Shown one piece after another: positions 1-6,145 of a stretch of DNA of 6,145 bases (position 1 is its first letter; every line of letters starts with the position of its first letter). The notes below the pieces were generated by a model. It saw only the letters and a list, made by a program, of their open reading frames with translations, searched no databases and was not told the origin of the DNA. The stretch is from Mesorhizobium_B sp964242945 (GTDB taxonomy: Bacteria > Pseudomonadota > Alphaproteobacteria > Rhizobiales > Rhizobiaceae), in contig CAXTCF010000214.1 in assembly GCA_964242945.1 (NCBI GenBank), positions 1 through 6,145 of the forward strand, given 5' to 3'. Both the position numbers and the translations under genes were made by a program.

Positions 1-10
1 CCGCTTGGCT

Positions 11-38
11 CCTCATCCTGAGCCTGTCGAAGGATGAC
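11..38. repeat. Short palindromic intergenic repeat (REP-like)
   Basis: Two perfect 7-base arms, tcatcct at 13-19 and aggatga at 31-37, flank an 11-base centre (gagcctgtcga), so the stretch can fold into a small hairpin on either strand. From memory, this motif (on the other strand, cttcgacaggctcaggatga) is a very common dispersed intergenic repeat in alphaproteobacteria; only one copy is present here, so dispersal cannot be shown from this window. It lies about 200 bases upstream of the peptidoglycan synthase gene. It could be a transcript-end hairpin of a gene to the left, but no T-run follows. Confidence 0.6.
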
Positions 39-143
39 AAAATCCGGCCTTCGCAAAAGGCGCGGTGCTGACCCCGTACGTCCGTGGCAACGCAGGCGCC
101 TTCGCGCCCGCAAACCGCTGCGCGGCCGATGCCGCGAAATTTA

Positions 144-158
144 TTAACATTGCCTTAA
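144..158 (+). promoter_or_regulatory. Candidate CtrA binding site (TTAA-N7-TTAA)
   Basis: TTAA at 144-147 and TTAA at 155-158 are separated by exactly 7 bases (cattgcc). This matches the TTAA-N7-TTAA core bound by the alphaproteobacterial cell-cycle response regulator CtrA. The site sits in the only clearly AT-rich stretch of the upstream region (about 137-160) and ends 78 bases before the start codon of the peptidoglycan synthase gene, a sensible distance for promoter control. The consensus often has a C after the second TTAA; here it is A. I could not define convincing -35 and -10 boxes, so activation versus repression cannot be judged. The call is an inference from motif and position. Confidence 0.45.
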
Positions 159-226
159 ATCGAGTACCTTGAACGGCTCTGTTTCTCTCCACACTTCAAT
201 TCCCGTGCTTGCTGCGGCGGCACTTC

Positions 227-232
227 GGAGGA
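227..232 (+). promoter_or_regulatory. Ribosome binding site of the GT51 gene
   Basis: GGAGGA at 227-232 lies 4 bases before the ATG at 237 and is a near-perfect Shine-Dalgarno match. It fixes the start at 237 over internal ATG codons such as that at 489, which lacks such a sequence. Confidence 0.8.
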
Positions 233-236
233 AACC

Positions 237-2276
237 ATGGAAAGGCTGCTGGTCCTTCTGCTGCTGAGCGGGGCGGCGGCCTTCCTTTTGACGCGCTACG
301 CTCTGCGCTTCCCGGCAGGCAAGATCGGCTTCGCCCTCGTCAAGGGCGCCGCGATCCTGTCCGTGCTCGCCTATGCCGCGGCCTTTCTGGTCTTCTACAA
401 GCCGGAAGCCTGGGGAACGATGCTGGTGGAAATGGCCCGCTCGCTGCAAGAGCTTCCGGGCACGCCGACTGCTCTCGGTCTCGCGGCCATGGCAGGCGCG
501 ATCGGCGCGCGGCGCACGCAGCGCCGGGAGCCCGGCCAGCCGCTCGCGCGCACCGCCCGAAAATGGTTTCTGGGCTCCGCCGCTCTGGTCGTCGGGACGA
601 TCGTCCTGGCCGGCTGCGCGCAGCCGGGCGCTTCGGCACCCACTGCTGCGGCGCTCGACCTCCTGCGCCAGCCGGAACGCTTGCGCGACCTCGTGACGGC
701 CAACCAGATCGTCTTCGCGGGCGGTGCCGGAAACCTGGAGCCGATCTGCCGCTGCGGCCCGAAAGTCTATCTTTCCCAGGTGGCGAAGCCGATGCGCGAT
801 GCGGTGGTGGCCGTCGAGGACAAGCGCTTCTTCCGCCACCGAGGCATCGACCCGAACGGCCTGATCCGCGCGGGGCTCCGCGTGGTGCTGACAGCGGGTA
901 AGCGGGTGGAAGGCGCCAGCACCATCCCGCAGCAGCTGATCAAGAACACCGTGCTGACATCCGACCGCGAGGGCAGCCGGAAGTGGACGGAGTGGCGGCT
1001 CGCGCTTGCATTGCAGGACGCGATGAGCCCTGACGACGTTCTGGCCGCCTACCTCAACCAGGTGATCTTCGCCTATGACCGCGGCCGGCCGGTGGTCGGC
1101 GTGGAAAACGCGGCCCGCTTCTTCTTCGGCCGGCGCGCGAGCGACCTCAACCTGGGCGAGGCAGCACAACTCGCCGGCCTGCTCAAGGCGCCCGCGGCCT
1201 TTAATCCGCTCACCCATCCCGATCGCGCCAAGAAGCGCGCGGAAACGGTGCTGGGCCTCATGGCCGAGCAGGGCATGATCACGCGGCGCGACGCCCGGGC
1301 CACGCTGAAAAACCGCCGCGCGAAAGGGTCTTTGAAGCCGGTCTTCCCCGAAACTCGCAGCTTCGTCCAATGGGTGCTGGCCGATTTGCAGGCCGGCATG
1401 CCCGGCTTCCGCTTCAGCCGGACGACGCGGATTCCGCTTACCCTCGAAGTCGTCACGCAGGCCAACGCCGAAAACGCCTTGGAAAGCACGATGGGCCGGA
1501 TCAACGCCTTGGCCCAGGCCGAAGCCGGCTTCGTGACGGTCGGCTTTGATGGGCGCGTGGTCGCCATGGTCGGCCAGCGCGATTTCGCCCGTTCTCAGCT
1601 CAACTTCGTCACCCAGACCAAGCGCCAGCCGGCTTCCACCATGAAGGCCCTGGTGTTCGCCAGCGCCTTCGAGAACAAGGCGCTCAAACCCTCGCCGTTC
1701 CTGACCGGAAAATTTGCGGTGTCCGACCGTGAAACGGCTGTGAACGCCGCGCAGAAGGTGGGTGGCGAAAAGATCGTGGCGACGGCGCGCCGGCTCGGCA
1801 TCCTTGCCCCGCTCACCGACGTTGCGGCGAGCCTGGCGCTCGGCGCCAGCGAGGTGAGCCTCCTGGAACTGACGAGCGCCTACATGCCCTTCGGCACGAA
1901 AGGCATCGCCGCCAAACCATTCGGCTATCTCGGCCTCGTGCAGGACTGGCGCCTCGTCGCCTGGCACAGACCGGAAAAGGCGCGCGTCCTCTCCGTCCGC
2001 ACGGCCGATGCCGTCCACGCCATGCTGCGCGCCGTGGTCACGCAAGGCACCGGCTGGCCCGCGCAAGGCATCAAGCTTGCTGCCGGCAAGACCGGCACCA
2101 ACGGCGAAGCAGGCGAGCCGTTCAACCGCGACGCCTGGTTCATCGGCATGACCGACCGCCACCTGTCCGGCCTGTGGATCGGCCGGTCGGACAATCAGCT
2201 GATGTCCGGCGTGCGCGGCAGCACGGCCGCCGGCGTCTGGGCCGCGGTGGAAAAGGCGCTGCCCGGAACGCTCTAA
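237..2276 (+). CDS. Class A penicillin-binding-protein-like peptidoglycan glycosyltransferase (GT51) with atypical transpeptidase domain
   Basis: This 679-residue membrane-anchored protein should polymerise lipid II into glycan strands on the periplasmic face. The GT51 motifs are all visible: VEDKRFFRHRG with the expected catalytic Glu194, GASTIPQQLIKN (226-237), RKWTE with Glu252, and AYLNQ (271-275) in the usual donor/acceptor-site order. A C-terminal penicillin-binding transpeptidase domain follows, with SxxK (STMK, 467-470) and KTGT (618-621). The third motif, SxN, aligns with SDR at 496-498, and only 29 residues separate the two serines; I recall about 60 in E. coli PBP1a and PBP1b. Cross-linking activity is therefore uncertain. 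The N-terminus has three hydrophobic segments (about 4-19, 31-54 and 110-126) instead of the usual single anchor; Arg-rich residues 91-109 suit a cytoplasmic loop. The third segment ends in a lipobox-like LAGC (Cys127). The start is set by a strong Shine-Dalgarno sequence. The gene appears monocistronic. The GT51 call is firm; the transpeptidase role is open. Confidence 0.93.
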   Translation: MERLLVLLLLSGAAAFLLTRYALRFPAGKIGFALVKGAAILSVLAYAAAFLVFYKPEAWGTMLVEMARSLQELPGTPTALGLAAMAGAIGARRTQRREPGQPLARTARKWFLGSAALVVGTIVLAGCAQPGASAPTAAALDLLRQPERLRDLVTANQIVFAGGAGNLEPICRCGPKVYLSQVAKPMRDAVVAVEDKRFFRHRGIDPNGLIRAGLRVVLTAGKRVEGASTIPQQLIKNTVLTSDREGSRKWTEWRLALALQDAMSPDDVLAAYLNQVIFAYDRGRPVVGVENAARFFFGRRASDLNLGEAAQLAGLLKAPAAFNPLTHPDRAKKRAETVLGLMAEQGMITRRDARATLKNRRAKGSLKPVFPETRSFVQWVLADLQAGMPGFRFSRTTRIPLTLEVVTQANAENALESTMGRINALAQAEAGFVTVGFDGRVVAMVGQRDFARSQLNFVTQTKRQPASTMKALVFASAFENKALKPSPFLTGKFAVSDRETAVNAAQKVGGEKIVATARRLGILAPLTDVAASLALGASEVSLLELTSAYMPFGTKGIAAKPFGYLGLVQDWRLVAWHRPEKARVLSVRTADAVHAMLRAVVTQGTGWPAQGIKLAAGKTGTNGEAGEPFNRDAWFIGMTDRHLSGLWIGRSDNQLMSGVRGSTAAGVWAAVEKALPGTL

Positions 2277-2310
2277 GCTGGGCTGTGGCATGCAGTCCGG
2301 GCGCGGCGCC

Positions 2311-2354
2311 GGCGACCCCCTCCCCCTTGAGGGGAGGGATAAAGGGTGGGGGTA
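2311..2354 (+). repeat. GC-rich intergenic repeat, left copy, with internal hairpin
   Basis: This 44-base unit begins with ggcgaccc and ends with ggtgggggta, the same ends as the reverse complement of the copy at 2421-2451. Inside it, ccctcccc (2318-2325) and ggggaggg (2331-2338) form a perfect 8-bp G/C hairpin with a 5-base loop. It starts 34 bases after the stop codon of the peptidoglycan synthase gene, so the hairpin might help end or stabilise that transcript. No T-run follows, so I do not call it an intrinsic terminator. It resembles abundant GC-rich intergenic repeats of rhizobia as I recall them. Confidence 0.65.
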
Positions 2355-2420
2355 GGAACGGCGAAACTGCCGCTGTCTCGCATTTCCGGTGATTGCTTTT
2401 AGACGGCTTCAGCGGTGCTG

Positions 2421-2451
2421 TACCCCCACCGCGAAAGGGGAACGGGTCGCC
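2421..2451 (-). repeat. GC-rich intergenic repeat, right copy (inverted, shorter)
   Basis: Read on the minus strand this 31-base unit starts ggcgaccc and ends ggtgggggta. It matches the left copy at both ends (8 of 8 and 10 of 10 bases) and has a similar c-rich middle (ttcccctt against tccccctt). It lacks the stretch that makes the right arm of the left copy's hairpin. With the left copy it brackets a 66-base spacer (2355-2420) in which I see no gene. The rest of the gap up to the MATE gene (2452-2545) shows no clear promoter or ribosome binding site. Confidence 0.6.
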
Positions 2452-2545
2452 AACGCCGCGTATGATCGTTGATCCACCCCGCCCGCTCGGCCCCTTACGC
2501 TAAAGCCTTCCCGGAACGAACTTTTTATCCACCCGTTGCCGCCGC

Positions 2546-4030
2546 ATGGACCAGCAGACATCGCCTTCGCCTCCGCCGGCTGCGCCTTCCCGCACGCGCG
2601 ACCTGACCAGCGGGCCGATCGGCTCGACGCTGCTGCTCTTCGCGCTGCCCGTTCTCGGCTCCAACGTGCTGCAATCGCTGAACGGCTCGGTCAACGCGGT
2701 GTTCGTCGGCCGCTTCTTGGGCGAGCAGGCGCTGACCGCCACCTCCAACGCCAACCTCGTGCTGTTCCTGATCCTCGGCACCGTGTTCGGCATCGGCATG
2801 GCGGCGACCATCCTTGTGGCGCAGGCGGCGGGCGCGAAGGACCTGCGCCAGGCACGCCGCGTGGTCGGCACCTCCGCCACCTTCTTCCTTGCCATCTCCA
2901 TTCTTTTCTCGGCGCTGGGCTTCGTCTTCACCCGCAACATCCTGGGCTTGCTCGGCACGCCGGAGGATGCGCTGCCCTTTGCCGAAACCTATCTCAAGGT
3001 GATCTTCGTCGCGGTTCCCTTCATGAACCTGCTCGCCTTCGTGATGACCGTCCTGCGCGGTGCCGGCGACTCCAAGACGCCGTTCTTCTTCATGGCTCTG
3101 GCGGTGGTGCTGGATGCCGGCCTCAATGCGCCGCTGATCGAGGGGTGGGGCCCGTTTCCGCGACTCGGCATCGCGGGCGCGGCCTTCTCCACGCTGATCG
3201 GCCAGACGGTCAGCCTCGCCGCCATCCTGGTTCTGCTTTATGCGAAAAAGCACCCGCTGCGGCTGGCCGGCGGCGACCTCGCCTTTCTCAAGCCAGATCC
3301 GGCGCTGCTGCGCACGGTGATCGCCAAGGGCATCCCGATGGGGATGCAGATGATCGTGGTCTCGGCTTCCGCCCTGATCCTGATGGGGATCGTCAACTCC
3401 TATGGCAGCCGGACGGCCGCAGCCTACGGCATCGCCGCGCAACTCTGGACCTATGTGCAGATGCCCGCACTGGCCATCGGCGCGGCCGTGTCCTCGATGG
3501 CCGCGCAGAATGTCGGCGCCAGGCGCTGGGACCGCATCGGCACGATCACCGCCTCCGGCATCCTGTTCAACATCGGGCTTACCGGCGCACTCGTGCTGGT
3601 GCTTTACGTCTTCGACCGTTCCGTGCTCCGCCTCTTCCTCGGCACGGACAGCCAGGCGATCGGCATCGCCGCCCACGTCAATGGGATCGCCAGCTGGAGC
3701 TTCGTGCTGTTCGGCATCACCATTGTGCTGTTCGGCACCGTGCGGGCCACGGGCGCCGTGATGCCGCCGCTGATCATCCTGACCTTCACGCTGCTGCTCG
3801 GCCGCGTGCTGTTCGCCTACGGCATGCAGGGGCGGCTCGGCGTCGATGCCATCTGGTGGAGCTTTCCCGTCAGTTCCACCCTGTCCGTTCTGCTGGCCAT
3901 CGCCTACTACCGCTTCGGCGGCTGGCGAAAAGCCCACATGGCCGAGGGCAACGTCCGCCCCCCAGGCGGCGAGGCGCCGGACACCGGCCTCGGCCTGCCC
4001 CGCCAGCGGGCGAACGTCGCCGCGGAGTAA
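2546..4030 (+). CDS. MATE-family multidrug efflux transporter
   Basis: This 494-residue inner-membrane protein should export drugs or other organic compounds in exchange for Na+ or H+. After a hydrophilic, proline-rich tail (about 1-22) it shows the MATE pattern of two pseudo-symmetric bundles, about twelve membrane segments in all. The first repeat opens with DLTSGPIGSTLLLFALPVL (19-37) and carries VGRFLG (54-59), AQAAGAKD (92-99) and RGAGDSKTP (171-179). The second carries the matching AQNVGARR (320-327) and RATGAVMPP (400-408). A hydrophilic tail of about 35 residues (460-494) ends the protein. The length is slightly above the usual 440-470 because of both tails. No Shine-Dalgarno sequence is visible before the ATG at 2546; I kept this start because coding-like sequence and the DLTSGP element begin soon after it and I saw no better in-frame start. 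The substrate cannot be inferred. The gene converges on argG with 6 bp between stops. Confidence 0.93.
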   Translation: MDQQTSPSPPPAAPSRTRDLTSGPIGSTLLLFALPVLGSNVLQSLNGSVNAVFVGRFLGEQALTATSNANLVLFLILGTVFGIGMAATILVAQAAGAKDLRQARRVVGTSATFFLAISILFSALGFVFTRNILGLLGTPEDALPFAETYLKVIFVAVPFMNLLAFVMTVLRGAGDSKTPFFFMALAVVLDAGLNAPLIEGWGPFPRLGIAGAAFSTLIGQTVSLAAILVLLYAKKHPLRLAGGDLAFLKPDPALLRTVIAKGIPMGMQMIVVSASALILMGIVNSYGSRTAAAYGIAAQLWTYVQMPALAIGAAVSSMAAQNVGARRWDRIGTITASGILFNIGLTGALVLVLYVFDRSVLRLFLGTDSQAIGIAAHVNGIASWSFVLFGITIVLFGTVRATGAVMPPLIILTFTLLLGRVLFAYGMQGRLGVDAIWWSFPVSSTLSVLLAIAYYRFGGWRKAHMAEGNVRPPGGEAPDTGLGLPRQRANVAAE

Positions 4031-4036
4031 AGGCTG

Positions 4037-5260
<1,224 letters not shown>

Positions 5261-5386
5261 GCCGGCCCGTTCTCCATCGCTTGCCGCTTCGGGATTACAA
5301 GCGGGAGCGCCGGCGAACAAGGGCTGGAAGGGAACGCGGATGACGTAGCTGACGCCCGGTCCTCGCGCAATTCGCGCTGAAGATCC
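5261..5386 (-). other. Leader or spacer between the membrane-protein gene and argG
   Basis: This 126-base gap precedes argG. It holds the argG ribosome binding site (GGAGAA on the minus strand, plus positions 5270-5275). A possible hairpin has arms ccgctt (5284-5289) and aagcgg (5299-5304); an alternative pairing uses cgcttg (5278-5283) with caagcg (5298-5303). These two pairings exclude each other. Close to the stop of the upstream gene, gcgc-rich self-complementary sequence around 5367-5380 could form a weak stem, without a T-run. I found no convincing promoter boxes and no recognisable riboswitch. Confidence 0.35.
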
Positions 5387-5926
5387 TCACGGCGCGGGCG
5401 CGCTGGTCGAAGGGGCATCCGGGTGCGGCTCGACCCCGCGCACCAGGAAACGAACCGGCGGTTGCCAGACCTCGGCAAAAAGCCAGTAGGCATAGCCGCC
5501 GGCCAAGCCGCCGCCGAAGCAGCAGAACGTGAAATACGTGCCGCCTCCACCCGGACCGCCGCCGAGGAACCCGGAAAAGCCCAAAGCAGCGAAAGCGTTC
5601 AGCCCGCCCGCGAAGGTGAAGAACAGGCGGTCGCGCCAGCCGGAGAAAGCTGCAATCGCTACTGCAACGAGGAAGCCGGGGAGAGCGGAAGGCGCTGTGA
5701 TCATGACGCCGCCCAAGAACATCGACGGCCAATCCCGCAGAAAGGCGTGAATCGAACCCCAAGCGCCATCATCGGGCAAGACGCTGGGCACGGCGAGATG
5801 AATGACGGTCGCCGCGCTGGCGGTTAGCACGGCCACGCCGTAGCCGAGCGAGACGACGACCGCCCGGCGCAGGGCGAGCACGGGATCGACCAGCTGCCGT
5901 TCGCCTCCAAGCGCCGGCTTGCGCAT
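5387..5926 (-). CDS. Hypothetical multi-pass membrane protein with glycine-rich loop
   Basis: I do not recognise this 179-residue protein. It has a short basic N-terminus and about four hydrophobic segments: roughly 22-46, 69-94, 101-120 and 131-150. A loop of almost pure glycine (LGGGPGGGG, 121-129) lies between the third and fourth, followed by a Cys-Cys pair (135-136) and AGGYAYWLF (142-150). The tail is proline-rich and ends APAP. The segment pattern suggests an inner-membrane protein; no catalytic motif is visible. I chose the ATG at 5926 because GGGAGG lies 5 bases upstream of it. An in-frame ATG at 6013 would add 29 basic, poorly protein-like residues. G/C-rich third positions and the good ribosome binding site support a real gene. 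It lies upstream of argG on the same strand; a link to arginine metabolism is not indicated by anything in the protein. Confidence 0.75.
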   Translation of the reverse strand: MRKPALGGERQLVDPVLALRRAVVVSLGYGVAVLTASAATVIHLAVPSVLPDDGAWGSIHAFLRDWPSMFLGGVMITAPSALPGFLVAVAIAAFSGWRDRLFFTFAGGLNAFAALGFSGFLGGGPGGGGTYFTFCCFGGGLAGGYAYWLFAEVWQPPVRFLVRGVEPHPDAPSTSAPAP

Positions 5927-5931
5927 TTTCG

Positions 5932-5937
5932 CCTCCC
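5932..5937 (-). promoter_or_regulatory. Ribosome binding site deciding the start of the membrane-protein gene
   Basis: The minus strand reads GGGAGG here, 5 bases (cgaaa) before the ATG whose first base is 5926. This near-ideal Shine-Dalgarno sequence favours the 179-residue product over the longer reading from 6013. Confidence 0.75.
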
Positions 5938-5946
5938 GACGGTTTT

Positions 5947-5979
5947 TGACACGATGGAGATTGACGGCGAACCGTGTCA
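5947..5979. repeat. Inverted repeat TGACACG-N19-CGTGTCA ahead of the membrane-protein gene
   Basis: Perfect 7-base arms, tgacacg (5947-5953) and cgtgtca (5973-5979), are separated by 19 bases. Their centres are 26 bases apart, about two and a half helical turns. The element ends 20 bases upstream of the ATG at 5926 and just outside the ribosome binding site. It could be an operator for a dimeric regulator or an mRNA-leader hairpin. The long loop makes a strong hairpin less likely, and a chance match cannot be excluded. Confidence 0.4.
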
Positions 5980-6096
5980 GGCGTTCGGCCGCTTTGCGGC
6001 GCGGCGCAGGCAAGATTCAGCAGATTTTCCGCAGGCTCCCATATTCGCGGCAAGCGTAAGCTTGGCGAGAATAGCACCCGCAGCGATTAGACTAGA

Positions 6097-6119
6097 GCAT
6101 CGGACGGTTAATCGGATGC
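6097..6119. repeat. Imperfect palindrome near the right edge
   Basis: The arms gcatcgga (6097-6104) and tcggatgc (6112-6119) are complementary at 7 of 8 positions around a 7-base loop (cggttaa). Sequences starting tagagcatcgg and containing such arms are frequent intergenic repeats in rhizobia as I recall them. The ggatgca at the right arm (6114-6120) recurs at 6139-6145, the last bases of the window, so the element may continue beyond the edge. I see no gene between 5980 and 6145. Confidence 0.4.
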
Positions 6120-6145
6120 AGGCTGGTGGTTGGGGGCGGGATGCA

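Noticed and set aside
1..236. A partial gene running off the left edge
   Set aside because: All three plus-strand frames meet a stop by position 71, and the open minus frames have no credible start codon; the stretch also contains an intergenic repeat.
144..2291. A 715-residue open reading frame on the minus strand, longer than the real gene it covers
   Set aside because: It lies opposite the GT51 gene, whose motifs and ribosome binding site are clear. Its product is rich in His, Arg, Gly and Ala with no recognisable domain, as expected for the antisense of a G/C-rich gene.
2318..2338. Intrinsic terminator of the GT51 gene
   Set aside because: The hairpin is strong but is followed by ataaagggtggg, not a run of T; it is better explained as part of a repeat.
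2525..3937. A 470-residue minus-strand reading frame opposite the MATE gene
   Set aside because: Its composition is low-complexity (Gln, His, Glu, Arg, Gly) and typical of antisense shadow frames; the plus strand encodes a clear MATE protein.
5261..5320. An upstream ATG at 5320 for argG, adding 20 residues
   Set aside because: The added residues are not conserved in ArgG, and the ATG at 5260 gives the usual N-terminus with a ribosome binding site.
5927..6013. An upstream ATG at 6013 for the membrane-protein gene, adding 29 residues
   Set aside because: The added residues are strongly basic, and GGGAGG sits 5 bases before the ATG at 5926.

Overview
The window looks like chromosomal DNA from an alphaproteobacterium, most likely of the order Hyphomicrobiales (Rhizobiales). 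The reasons are its high GC content, G/C-rich third codon positions, an ArgG closely resembling rhizobial ArgG proteins as I remember them, a CtrA-type TTAA-N7-TTAA site, and short GC-rich intergenic repeats of kinds common in that group. This assignment rests on recall, not on a search.

Layout from left to right. Positions 1-236 are intergenic, with a short palindromic repeat (11-38), an AT-rich stretch carrying a CtrA-like site (144-158) and a strong ribosome binding site. Positions 237-2276 (+) encode a class A penicillin-binding-protein-like peptidoglycan synthase. Its GT51 transglycosylase domain is intact, but its transpeptidase domain is shortened and altered. Positions 2277-2545 are intergenic and hold two related GC-rich repeats in opposite orientation. 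Positions 2546-4030 (+) encode a MATE-family multidrug exporter. Positions 4037-5260 (-) encode argininosuccinate synthase (argG), convergent with the MATE gene with only 6 bp between the stop codons. Positions 5387-5926 (-) encode an unrecognised small protein with about four membrane segments, upstream of argG on the same strand. Positions 5927-6145 are intergenic, with an inverted repeat just ahead of that gene and an imperfect palindrome near the right edge.

The genes do not form one functional system. Cell-wall synthesis, drug export and arginine biosynthesis appear to be neighbours by chance, as is usual in a core chromosomal region. I see no insertion sequence, phage gene, tRNA, rRNA or CRISPR array. 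The most useful observations are the degenerate transpeptidase site, the possible cell-cycle (CtrA) control of the peptidoglycan synthase, and the paired inverted repeat element. I see no clear evidence of a wholly new system.
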